A stretch of 64,000 nucleotides of DNA from contig NC_037253.1 in the NCBI RefSeq assembly GCF_000002425.4, positions 12,456,238-12,520,237 of the forward strand, in the 5' to 3' direction. The stretch comes from Physcomitrium patens (Eukaryota > Streptophyta > Bryopsida > Funariales > Funariaceae). Below are positions 33,614 through 43,726 of the stretch, piece after piece. The notes beneath the pieces were generated by a model. That model did not search any database. It worked only from the letters and a program-made list of their open reading frames with translations, and was not told where the DNA came from. Numbering within the stretch: the first letter of the stretch is position 1; every line of letters starts with the position of its first letter. Position numbers and translations under genes: made by a program.

Positions 33614-35866
33614 GATTGACAAGAGTACACTTATAATATCAGAGCTTTGTTTTTTCTTGAGTAAGAGTGGATTACCCCTATCTCTTGACAAGACATAAGC
33701 GTATTAGAAGTTTGCGGATTACCCACTTCTAAACTGATATTGTTCTTAGTATCTTCTTTATTATCAAGTCTTTCTTTTCTTTTGTCTTGAGCAATATCAA
33801 ACAAATTTTTCTTCTTAGTGTCATTATGGCAGAGCTTGTTGAAATGAAGAGTGTAATGGCACAAATGGAAGAGCAAATGAGGGAGTTAATGCTTGCGATA
33901 CATCAACTCAATTCACCAACACAGGAAAGAACAACAATAGCAGAAAGTGGGGATATAGAGATGATCGGAGCTGCTTCAATATCTACAACAAATCACGTTC
34001 CTTCTCCAATTGTACAACACCCTATAAGCACTAGAGAACCAAGAATTGCCTTACCCGAGAAATTTGATGGTACGAGATCAAAGTTTCGAGGATTCATCAA
34101 TCAAGTACAATTGGCAATTGAACTTTAACCGCAAAGCTATCCAACTCCAGGATCACAAGTCAGGTTTATTGGCACTCTACTTTTTGGTTCTGCATTATCG
34201 TGGTTTTCGTCTTTTCTTGAACAACGAAATCCAATATTGGACAATTTGGAAGCTTTTTTGGCGGAGTTTCGATCTATGTATGGTGAACACGATGCAACTC
34301 GTGTTGTAACAAATAAGATCCAAATTCTGCGACAAGGAAATCGCTCACTAACAGTATATGCTTCACAATTTTGACAACTTGCAATTGACATCAAGTGGGA
34401 TGATGCTGCACTCATCAGTCAATTTCTTTATGGATTGCAATACGAAGTAAAGAAATTGATGCTCAACTTATCTGATCCTCAAACTTTGAGTCAAGCAATC
34501 GATTTTGCGGTAAAATGTGATAATCGACTTTTCGAATTTTGATCCGAGAATCATTCACGGGAACCTCAACGTTATTACTCAATGGCAACATCAACATCTT
34601 TGCCAAACGTACATTCAGAAGTAGAAGACATGTAAATTGACGCGATACGTTTTAAACCCCTAACTGAGCAAGAAAAGATTCGTCGTCGTCAAGAAGGATT
34701 ATGTTTATATTGTGGAGAACCTAAGCATACTGCTCAACATTGTCCAAAGAAACGACGCAACTATAAAATGAGGGGTACGACGGTCAAAGAAGACAACATG
34801 TCAGAAAACGGATTCGTCCAGCTACAATAGGGACCGTGCAGCTGGAACCTTGTACAATTCCTAATGAAGGTCCTATCTTCTCCTCAGAACCCTCTCCTTG
34901 TTTTATAATAGACTTATATTTAGGACCTAAGAATTACAAAGCCTCTGCTTTATTAGATTCGGGAGCCTCAGCATGTTTTTTAGATGAACAATTTGTTAAA
35001 AGTCGTAAAATACCCTTTGTACAGAAACCTAAACCAGTACATGTAGAAGTCATAGATGGTCGTCCCTTCTCTTCTGGAGATGTCACTCATGAAACTCATC
35101 CTATAAAAGTAACAATAGACGGTCATGAAAGCTACATAGCTTTTAACATAATTAAATCCCCGTCCAATCCAGTTATTTTAGGTTTATCCTGGCTAGAAAA
35201 ATATAATCCTCGAATAGATTGGAATTCACATAAACTTGACTTTTCCCAAAGCGTTATTAATAGTTCTACCAATCAAGTAAAAAATTATAAGTCTAGTATA
35301 GTAAAACCCGTACTAATAGGTGCAAAAGCATTTATACACGCAGCAAAAGAAGGATCAACTTTTGCTATTTATGTTGCACCTATTTCTGAAAACGTAAAGA
35401 CTTCAAGTGGCATTCCAAGTCAATATCAGGATTATCAAGACGTTTTTGAGAAAAAGAATGCAGATATTCTTCCTGAGCATCGCCCATATGATTGTTCAAT
35501 CGACCTCAAGGAAGGAACTCAGCCACCATTTGGACCAATTTACAGTTTATCGCAAGATGAGATGGCTGAACTCAAGACATATATTGACGAGAATTTAGCG
35601 AAGAATTTCATACGCCATTCAAAATCTCCAGCAGGAGCTCCAATTCTATTCGTAAAGAAAAAAGATGGATCTTTACGAATGTGTGTTGATTATCGAGGAC
35701 TCAACAAGATCACAATCAAGAACAGGTATCCATTATCTTTGATATCAGAACTCTTTGACCAATTGAATCAAGCTAAGATCTATACAAAAATAGATCTAAG
35801 AGGAGCATATAATCTAGTACGGATCAAAGAAGGAGATGAATGGAAGACTGCGTTTCGAACCAGGTA
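33569..35866 (+). repeat. Right arm of 2298-bp inverted repeat
   Basis: Partner of 29394-31691; spacer between the arms 31692-33568 (1877 bp), which holds the non-matching LTR parts and the class 3 gag fragment. Confidence 0.8.
33826..34830 (+). pseudogene. gag: Class 1 gag with five in-frame stops, copy C
   Basis: 335-codon frame from the ATG at 33826 (MAELVEMK; an upstream in-frame ATG at 33787 would add 13 residues). Stops: TAA near 34126, TGA near 34371, TGA near 34540, TAA near 34633, and TAG at 34828-34830. Between them the frame reads a normal Gag: helical N-terminus, core containing the SALSWFSSFLEQ stretch, YGLQYEVKKLML, and CCHC knuckle CLYCGEPKHTAQHC near residues 295-308. The pol frame opens at 34767, inside the gag end, one base back, so a -1 frameshift would fuse the products. 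Confidence 0.88.
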
Positions 35867-38324
35867 TGGACATTTCGAATATGATGTCATGTCCTTTGGA
35901 GTCACGAATGCACCAGCTGCTTTTCAACATCTCATGAATGATGTATTTCGTGAATTCTTAGACAATTTTGTCGTCTGCTATCTAGACGATATCCTGATCT
36001 ATTCTAAGAACGTCGAAGAACATGAAATACATGTTCGTCAAGTATTACAAAAACTTAGAGATGCAGGATTGTACGCCAAGATGGAAAAGTGTGTATTTCA
36101 CACTACTCAAGTTGACTTTTTAGGATACATCATTTCAAATGATGGTCTCATGATGGATTCTAAGAAAGTCCAAACAATCATGGATTGGAAGATTCCAAGG
36201 ACAATAAAAGATGTCCAATGTTTCTTGAGATTTGATAATTACTATCGGATCTTCATCAAAGATTTCTCACGAGTTGCAGCTCCACTTACACGCTTGACTA
36301 GTAAAGATAAATTCCAATGGAATCAAGAAGCGAAAGCAGCATTTGAAGCCTTGAAGACATCGTTTGTCTCTGCACCAGTCTTATATCGTGTTGATTTTTC
36401 CAAGGCATTTTTTATGGAAACAGATGCATCAGATTTTGCCTTGCGTGCAGTTTTATCGCAAATGGGAACAGATGACAAACTTCATCCGATAGCTTTTCAT
36501 TTAAGAAAATTCTCAGCAGCTGAGATCAATTATGAGATCCACGATAAAGAACTTCTTGCGATCGTGGATTCCTTTCAAGAATGGCGTCATTATCTAGATG
36601 GCGCTTCTAGTCAAGTCACTGTGTATACAGATCATAAGAACCTCGAGTATTTCATGTCAGCACGCGTATTGAATCGTCGTCAAGCTCGTTGGAGTATGTC
36701 TTTGTCAAGATTCGAGTTCATTATCACTTATCGGTCAGGAAAGCAACAAGGTTTGTCTGATGCCCTATCTAGACGTTCTTATTTTGCACCAAAAGAAGGA
36801 GATGCAACTTTTGAGCAACAAAGAACGGTCCTCTTGAAACCGGAGCAATTTCATCTCCGAGCAATGAAATCAACATTGACTGTTGATTCAACTTTTCTCA
36901 AGCAAATCCAGTCCAGTATGTCCTCAGACCCTCTTGTTTATGATATCAAGAATAATTCTTCCAAGTCTCATGATCCTTCTAAGTTCGAGTTTAAGAATAA
37001 TCTATTATATTTTGAAGGACGCCTATATGTTCCAGAAGGAGAAGCACGTTTACGTGTTCTTCAAGCACGTCATGACTTTCCAGCAGCAGGGCACTTTGGA
37101 TATAATAAGACTTTGGAACTCATATCAAGAGATTTTTGGTGGCCACAAATGTGGAAGTCAGTCAAAGACTTTGTACAATCATGTGATATTTGTTCAAGAT
37201 CAAAAATTCCTCGTCATCGACCTTACGGACTTCTTCAGCCATTACCTATATCAGAACAACCATGGTCTTCTGTTTCTATGGATTTCATCACAGATCTTCC
37301 AAGCTCAAGATCTTATGATTCTATAATTGTGATAGTAGATCGTTTCACCAAGATGGCACATTTTGTGCCATGTACAAAATCTATCACAGGTGAAGAAACA
37401 GCTAAGCTTTTCATTGATAATATCTATCGCTATCATGGATTACCTAAAGATATCATATCAGATAGGGGAACTCAATTTGTGTCAAGATTTTGGAGGACCC
37501 TTTTCAAGATTTTAAAAGCGGACATAAAGCTATCTTCGGCTTTCCATCCTCAAACAGATGGACAAACAGAGCGCGTAAACCAAGTCTTGGAGCAATATTT
37601 AAGGTGTACTATCAACTACCAACAAGATGATTGGACAACCCTTCTGCCATTGGCAGAGTTTGCTTATAATAATACGGTACATTCTTCCATGCAACAAACA
37701 CCTTTCTTTGCCAATTATGGCTATCATCCACGACTTGATACTTTTGATTTTTCAAAAGTTGATAATCCTGCAGCAGAAGATATGGCAAATCGGTTGTCAA
37801 AGTTACATACAATAATGAAGACGCAATTGAAGGAAGCTCAAGAACGACAAAAGATAAACGTAGATCTATATCGTAAGGAGCAACCACAAATCAACGTGGA
37901 TGATAAGGTATGGCTACTTCATCGCAATATCAAGACTACTCGACCTTGTGATAAGTTGGACTATCGTAGGCTTGGCCCCTTTTCTGTTTCTGAACGAATC
38001 AACCCAGTTGCATATCGGTTACATCTATCGGAGTCAATGAAGATCCATCCTGTATTCCACGTGTCTCTTCTTGAACCATATAAGATAGTGGATATATAAG
38101 GAAGAAGACCAATGCCACCGCCTCCTACAGAAGTAGATAATAATGAAGAATTTGAGGTAGAAGAGATATTAGACTCAAGGCGACGCCGAAATAAGCTGGA
38201 ATATCTTGTTCATTGGCGCGGATATGATATTAGTGAATGCACATGGGAGCCATCCAGGAATCTAGGAAATGCATCAGCTAAAGTCAAAGTTTTTCATCAA
38301 CGACATCCATCAAAACCAAGATGA
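34836..38324 (+). pseudogene. pol: Class 1 pol, copy C, one stop before the chromodomain
   Basis: 1163-codon frame, open for 1087 codons, TAA at 38097-38099, then 75 codons to the final stop. Protease: ALLDSGASACFL near residues 38-49. RT: FVKKKDGSLRMCVDYRG, TKIDLRGAYN and CYLDDILIYSK. RNase H: ETDASDFAL (followed by RAV where others have GAV), [21 protein letters not shown]. Integrase: HDFPAAGHFGYNKT with CDIC; SMDFITDLP, IISDRGTQF, TDGQTERVN. The chromodomain (FEVEEILD, YLVHWRGYD, CTWEP) lies beyond the stop; copy B has CAA at that codon. Chromodomains direct chromovirus integration to heterochromatin, so a product ending at the stop would lack that targeting. All integrase catalytic residues are present. 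Confidence 0.92.
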
Positions 38325-38418
38325 AAATCTCTCTTATAAAAGAGACAAGATTGAGGCAAGATAACATTCAATTTCCTATCCTTGTTTGTAACTTCTTTGC
38401 ATTTGTGACGCTAATTAG

Positions 38419-38841
38419 ATGGAGAGCCAACAACCAGCGGATTCAACTCAAGAACCTTCGTTTGCTGACCTGCCGGACGAGACATTACGATTGTCACAAC
38501 CTTCAAGACGACGCAATCGAGATGAAGATCTTCAAGAACGACATGTTCTTCCTCGAACAGATGGTGAGATACAACGCGTTTGGTATCACGATTTGGGAAG
38601 GGACTCTCGATGTTTGGTGATTTTGCTAGAGGTAGGAACAACTCCTGATGGTGTTCCGAATATTCTATTTGAAGGAAGTTACGAAGGCCACAACAATGAT
38701 CAAATAACTGGGTGGTCTTCCCGCCCTGGTATGGGACACTACCGATGGTTGAGAGGCCCTATCAATCATCTTCGAAGAGAACAGAGATCAGAGTATGTGG
38801 CGAATACAATTCGTCGCATCATAGATTTCTTCAACATATGA
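38419..38841 (+). CDS. Class 1 extra 3' ORF, 140 codons (copy C)
   Basis: Intact frame starting 94 bp after the pol stop. The first third is Gln/Ser/Pro-rich, the middle holds VWYHDLGRDSRCLVILLEVG, and the end is basic (HLRREQRSEYVANTIRR). No membrane segment, so an envelope protein is unlikely. Its ATG is the first after the chromodomain frame closes. Expression would need a spliced or internal RNA. Function unknown; possibly an accessory regulator or captured host fragment. Confidence 0.65.
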   Translation: MESQQPADSTQEPSFADLPDETLRLSQPSRRRNRDEDLQERHVLPRTDGEIQRVWYHDLGRDSRCLVILLEVGTTPDGVPNILFEGSYEGHNNDQITGWSSRPGMGHYRWLRGPINHLRREQRSEYVANTIRRIIDFFNI

Positions 38842-38868
38842 TGACCGCTCCTCGTGGAACTCGTCTCT

Positions 38869-38882
38869 AGAAGGGGGGGTAA
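38869..38882 (+). other. Class 1 polypurine tract
   Basis: AGAAGGGGGGGTAA directly before the 3' LTR. The equivalents are AGAAGGGGGCGTAA before 20546 and, reversed, 26377-26390. Confidence 0.75.
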
Positions 38883-39434
38883 TGTCACGGCCATAATCAT
38901 GTAAGCTAATAATTACATATAGAAATAGGTAGAAGTAAGTAAAAGTAGATAAAAGTAAGTTAATTCTATAATATTTAATATAAAAGCTTCTTAGAAACTT
39001 CCTAGATGCTGCTTTGACTTCATAGGTGTCTTTATTTGACTTTTTGGATTAGAAACGTGGTCAATAAGTTGGCCATGTGCCACACATGTTGTTAGCTTGA
39101 AGATCAAGCTAACTATGTGGCCCACATGTAAAAAAACTTGCCTTGTAAGTCAAGGCATGTGTCCTACAAAGTCAACACATATTGGAGGTCCTATAGAACG
39201 TCGCCACGTAGCCCCTAGTTAGATAGTATATATAGAGACAAGAGTGAAGGCTTCTTCACTCTTGTCAACTCCTTTCTTGCTTCTAGTCCAGGTTCAAGAG
39301 TCTTTAGTTTCTTGTCTTGTAGCAATAGCCATTCCAGTTTCCTTTTAATATACCTACTTGTTTATATTTTGACTTATTATATGGAGATAGCCTTTTGGTG
39401 TATATTTTCCCTCATTGAGTCTTTGTCCTTGACA
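38883..39434 (+). repeat. Class 1 3' LTR, copy C
   Basis: 552 bp, variant 1, very close to 20546-21097. Followed by ATGAT (39435-39439), the reverse complement of the ATCAT at 32206-32210. Confidence 0.92.
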
Positions 39435-39439
39435 ATGAT

Positions 39440-40587
39440 GGTGGTACAGCTTGCAATGGAACGGCATCCACTATTCCCTGTGGAATTATATCATAAACAT
39501 TCCTTCCCAGATAACTTCCCGATGTGTCATTCCAATTTGTTATTTGATAACCTCCTTGAGATGGAATCATCGTAGCTCCAAATGTTAAGTTCTGGTCATA
39601 GTGACATTCTGCCCATACTCTTGCTCGCTCAAGAGATGATGCAATGGTGGCTGATTGGGCCTCCTTTACAAACATTTTCAATTTTGGTGGGTGTAATCCA
39701 TTAACTAATATGGACAACACAAATGATTCCAGCATTTGGTTATTTGGCCATTTTCGAAGTATATCTGCTACACGACCATAATATGATTGTACTGCTTCCC
39801 TTGGTACCATTTTGCTATTCATTAATTTTTCTCTAAGACGTTCTTCCAAACCAATTGGTCAAATATGGGCTAAAAATGTATTTTTTAATGCCTCCCAATT
39901 GATAAATTGTCCCACAAGTTGGTGATTATACCACTCAAATATTGTGTCTTTTAATGTCGCTAGCAGCCATCTCAGCCAAATGTCTTCTGTTCTTCCATTA
40001 TTGGCTACACACGCCGTCAAGAATTGAGACAAATATTGATCTGGATCCGCACCTGGCAAACCCCTGAAAGTAGGTAATGGCATGACGCTAGTCGTTCGAT
40101 CGACCATTGCACCCATTTGAACTGCAATCGAAACTACTCGTCCTCCAGACGTCATTAAAGATGTCGATGTTCCACTTAATTTCTTATTAAAATAAAAACT
40201 ATCTCCCGGAAAAGTCTTTTTCGGACTTCCAAGCCTTCCCGATTGACTATTATTATCCCCAAATAATTTTACTCATTGAATATGAGGTAAAAATGATAGG
40301 TTTTGATATACTCTAAATTGATCTTTATTGGCAAGTGATTTATGTCAATCTTCAGAACCAGTCTTGTTAGGATCGGACATATTTCTAATTGAAAAGATAC
40401 CTAGTGGGGTACCTAATTCCTCTAAGCCTTCCTCGTTTTCCGTTAACAACTTTGAGAGGTTTGCTGGACTATTAGCAGCGCTCTCCACAAGTGCTCTTGG
40501 CAGTTCTTTAACGGTATGTACTTCTGAAGTATTAGAAGTCGATCGTCTTCTAGGTACGATCGAATATGCCGACAGGCATGCAACCAC
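39440..40587 (-). pseudogene. gag: Class 3 gag, N-terminal and core part
   Basis: Minus-strand frame opening at the ATG at 40587 (MVACLSAYSIVPRRRS). After stops near 40345 and 40270 it continues in the same frame to the Gag core: LPTFRGLPGADPDQYLSQFL, CVANNGRTEDIWLRWLLATL and FEWYNHQLVGQF, a TGA near 39856, then REAVQSYYGRVADIL and SLERARVWAECHYDQ. This is the Retrotrans_gag-type core typical of plant Ty3/gypsy elements. It stops at ATGAT/39439, where a class 1 LTR has cut it; the zinc knuckles are at 32206-33049. Confidence 0.8.
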
Positions 40588-40816
40588 GGCTTAATCCAAC
40601 TTTGTCGATGCTTCTTTTTTAATTTGTGATCTTGTTCATTACGCAACAAATCTCTTACTTGCGATCGCTCTGTTCTTTCTTTTGATTGCTTTATTCTCTT
40701 TACTGTTAAATTCTTATTCTTAATAACCATACTCTTTCATTATTTCTACTGAGTTTGCTTCCTAATCTCTTTTACTGCTTCGACAGTTAATTCCTAACAC
40801 TCAATAATGTTGTCAA

Positions 40817-40834
40817 TCCCTGGCAGGGGCGCCA
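40817..40834 (-). other. Class 3 primer binding site, tRNA-Asp-like
   Basis: On the minus strand TGGCGCCCCTGCCAGGGA begins three bases after the 5' LTR. It resembles the tRNA-Asp primer site that I recall for plant Athila/Tat elements (TGGCGCCGTTGCCGGGGA). The position and the TGG start fit a primer site. Confidence 0.75.
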
Positions 40835-40837
40835 AAA

Positions 40838-41632
40838 TGTGATTGTTTGTTTTACTTATTCTGTAAGAAACCTCCCAACATAAACCCGTATATAGAGATT
40901 CGAACACGGGGAATGACTAGTTGCTTAAGCGTTCACGTTAGGCTCACACAATCAATTACCTCCTGAATGTATCGTCTCTATTTCCAATATCTGAACACAC
41001 AAGGAAACTATAATCTCTTCCTTCATCTTATCGATCTCTTCCTTACAACAATTCAGTCATACCAATAACTGCTATTTCCACCAATATATTCACTTTCATA
41101 ATCTTCAACTATAATACTGTGCCCTCACAGCTTTCAGCACACAATTACCCTCGTTCCAATCACTGGAATTCTTCACACAAAACTGCCATTCACATTACAA
41201 TGTTTCACACAAACACATACTCATTCTCTCTGCTGAACTACAATCAAATTTCAACATTCAATCTTTCTTCTTCTCAAATAATACCAATCACATTTCCATT
41301 CCATAATTCACTTCACAATATTCAGAAAATTTCAATCTTCTTATTCAAAGAAAATAACAAACAAAAAAAAAAGAGGTAGCACCAAGCTTACCCCGGCTCA
41401 CAACTCTCATAGTCTAGCCCTTGGCTCACAACTCTCACAGTCTGGCATTTTCTTCCCCTCTCCCATCCTCCTTATACTACCCCGAGATACCATCTCCTAC
41501 ACTATAGATGATAACTACTTTTTCTGACTATTCATCCATTCTACCTGCTGAACCACCTTTTCAACAATTATCTATCCTTGTTTACACTATACACTAGGTA
41601 TCTACATTCTGAAAATAACTACTTATTCTACA
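40838..41632 (-). repeat. Class 3 5' LTR
   Basis: 795 bp, TGTGATTGTTTG to TTATTCTACA on the plus strand. It is longer than the 3' LTR mainly by a repeated ACAACTCTCA...AGTCT stretch at about 41400-41440. AAGAG follows at 41633-41637. Confidence 0.88.
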
Positions 41633-41637
41633 AAGAG
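41633..41637. repeat. Right target-site duplication AAGAG of the class 3 host
   Basis: Identical to 4617-4621, 37 kb away, each directly outside an LTR of the same element. Confidence 0.85.
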
Positions 41638-42529
41638 CTATTAGCATACATCTTCTTACCTTGAGATTCTCGAATATGTATTAAGCTTTTCAAATTCTAA
41701 CCTAATAAGTGTTGAGTCTGTTGCCTTAGAAGCTTCTATTTGTCCTTGTAGAATAGCTATTTGGTCTAAAAGATGTTATATCCGAGTTTCTATCTAAGAT
41801 TGCTCTACCATATCTTCCATGTTATAATTTTCTTGTTGAAATTTGCTATTGTAATGCCTTTTCTTGTTCCAGCTGACTTCTTAAAGTAGCTTGTTGTAGT
41901 TCCAAAATAATATCCAATGTGATCACAATAATTGACTTTCTAATTAAATAGTGGCTATCAATACACCACCAAAAGACAAACTAACACTTGCTTTCATATC
42001 AATGAAATAGGACCAAATCCTTTAAGATCTAAAACCTTACCAAATCCATAACAACAAAGATTTTGATACAATGTAAGACAAAGCTTACTAAAATAAAACT
42101 AAAAGTAACAAAACGAAATAGAACTAGAAAGATAGGACTAAGTAAAAGAAAATAGAAGCAAATAAAATCAAATAAAATTTAATAGAATGAAACAAAAAAC
42201 TAAACTTTATTAAAAGAAATAATGTAAAGCCATAATTGACTAAATACCTAAATGATCACAATTAGCTCTATTTATACTTATTTAAATTATCCTAAAACTT
42301 TCTAAAATATCTCTAATGATAGGCCCCACTAAGATAACCGCCTTTCTAAAAGATTCTAGAAGTGAATCCTATCATGATAACCATCCTTAGCCTTTCTAGA
42401 AGGTTCTATGGTGGATCCTACATGAACCACCATCTTAACCTCAATTCTAGAAATTTTCCAAAAATGATTCTACCTACATATTTTTATGTGCAAATAATAT
42501 AAATATCTTATCTATGTCTTGTTACAACC
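41638..42529. other. AT-rich sequence, no gene seen
   Basis: About 0.9 kb with no convincing frame. The right part (about 42240-42520) has short repeats of TCTAGAAGGTTCTA and CCTATCATGATAACC types, perhaps a very worn LTR. Confidence 0.5.
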
Positions 42530-43223
42530 TATCAACCATCTTCGAAGAGAACAAAGATCAGAGTATGTTGCGAATACAATTTATTGCATCTTACATTTTA
42601 TCAATACATGATGATCGCTCTTCATTTTATCAATACATGATGATCGCTCTTCATGGCACTTCTCCCCAGAAAGGGGGGTAATGTTATGGATATAGTTACA
42701 TACTCTAGTAGATACCTATATGATTAAGTAGAAGTAAATAAAAGTAAATAAAAGTAAATTAATTTCATAATACCTTTTAGAGAAGCTTTCTAAAAGCTTC
42801 ATAGATGTTGCATTGACTTTGCATATATTTTTAATTGATTGATAGGTTAGAAACTTGTTCTACAAGTTAATCACATGTTGATAGCTTGCAAAACAAGCTC
42901 ACTACATGGCATACATATAAAAAACTTATCTTACAAGTTAAGATATGTATCTTGCAAAGTCAATACGTTTTAGAGGTCCTATACAACATTGCCATGTAGT
43001 TCTTAGTTAAGAATATATATGGAGGTAAGAATAAAGTCTTCTTTAATCTTCTCAATATCTTTTTAGTCTTTAGTCTTATTCTAAGACTTTCTAATCTTAC
43101 TATTTTTAGAAATAGCCATTCTAATTTAATATTATATCATCTTTGAGTGACTTTCTCGTTCTTTTTAATGATATAAGAGTATATTGAGGATTTTCTTTCT
43201 TTAAAATTTATGTCCTTGATACA
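42530..43223 (+). repeat. Worn class 1 3' end: ORF tail, purine tract and LTR
   Basis: CCATCTTCGAAGAGAACA and AGATCAGAGTATG match the end of the 140-codon ORF; GAAAGGGGGGTAA is the purine tract; an LTR-like sequence runs from 42682 (TGTTATGG) to about 43223 with many substitutions. A 29-bp unit (CATTTTATCAATACATGATGATCGCTCTT) is duplicated in tandem at about 42593-42652. Confidence 0.75.
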
Positions 43224-43630
43224 AATACAATTTGTTGTATCCTAGACTTTGTCAATATATGATAGCCATTCTTTGTAGAACTTACTCCTATAAAAAAAAA
43301 TAATAATAAAATAATAATGTCATATACATATGTATTTACCTAGATTAAAGAGATTGGATAGAAGTAAGTAGAAGCAAATAGATATGATAATATCTTATAC
43401 AAAGCTTCTTAAAAGCTTTATAGAAAAGATTTGGCTTTATACTTATTTTTAGATCATTGATACATTGAAAGTTTAGCCAACAAATTCGCCACATATTACT
43501 CATGTTAGTCATTTGTAGTAGAAGTTTGTTATGCGGTGAATATATGAAACTTGTCTTGTTAGACATGTGTTTTACAAGTTGGATATATATTGGAGATCTT
43601 TGATACTTTGATACAAATTTTTTTTACATA
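43224..43630 (+). repeat. Second worn class 1 3' end, partial
   Basis: A further, more decayed copy of the same ORF tail and LTR (TGTCATATACATATG from 43319) follows directly and fades into AT-rich DNA near 43630. Two successive 3' ends in the same direction could be a tandem remnant. Confidence 0.55.
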
Positions 43631-43681
43631 AAACTATTTATAAGTAAAAAAAATTATAAAATAAGTTTAAAGAGTCAAGTG

Positions 43682-43726
<45 letters not shown>

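Larger units (their letters stand above)
33050..39434 (+). mobile_element. Class 1 chromovirus, copy C (best preserved)
   Basis: 6385-bp plus-strand element: 5' LTR, leader, gag, pol with chromodomain, 140-codon ORF, purine tract, 3' LTR. Flanks are ACAAG (left) and ATGAT (right), so the two ends derive from different insertions. The 5' LTR is mostly variant 2 and the 3' LTR variant 1. There is no canonical primer site directly after the 5' LTR; TATCAGAGC, like the end of the tRNA-iMet site, occurs about 27 nt in. Confidence 0.93.
4622..41632 (-). mobile_element. Class 3 Ty3/gypsy retrotransposon hosting all insertions between its LTRs
   Basis: One ancestral insertion on the minus strand. 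The LTR at 4622-5387 (3') and the LTR at 40838-41632 (5') are the same family and orientation, and are flanked on their outer sides by an identical 5-bp duplication, AAGAG, at 4617-4621 and 41633-41637. The body survives as fragments in order on the minus strand: primer site 40817-40834, gag N-terminal part 39440-40587, gag zinc-knuckle part 32206-33049 (now inverted), a 44-bp sliver 17669-17712, gag end and protease 15243-16013, protease to RT 6071-7220, coiled-coil ORF 5490-5990. Everything else inside is nested. RNase H and integrase are missing, so this copy was a deletion derivative. Lineage is probably non-chromoviral (Tat/Athila-like), from the protease style and the tRNA-Asp-like primer site. 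Confidence 0.85.

Noticed and set aside
33614..33650. A tRNA-iMet primer site after the class 1 5' LTR
   Set aside because: TATCAGAGC occurs about 27 nt after the LTR end, not directly at it, and lacks the TGG start; too weak to annotate.
33826..34830. A changed genetic code, or organelle-type U-to-C RNA editing, to explain the gag stops
   Set aside because: All three stop types are involved, the cellular gene uses the standard code, and nuclear editing of this kind is not established. Deamination of methylated cytosine is simpler. Kept only as an alternative to test.
38419..38841. The 140-codon ORF as an envelope gene
   Set aside because: No signal peptide, no hydrophobic membrane segment and too short.
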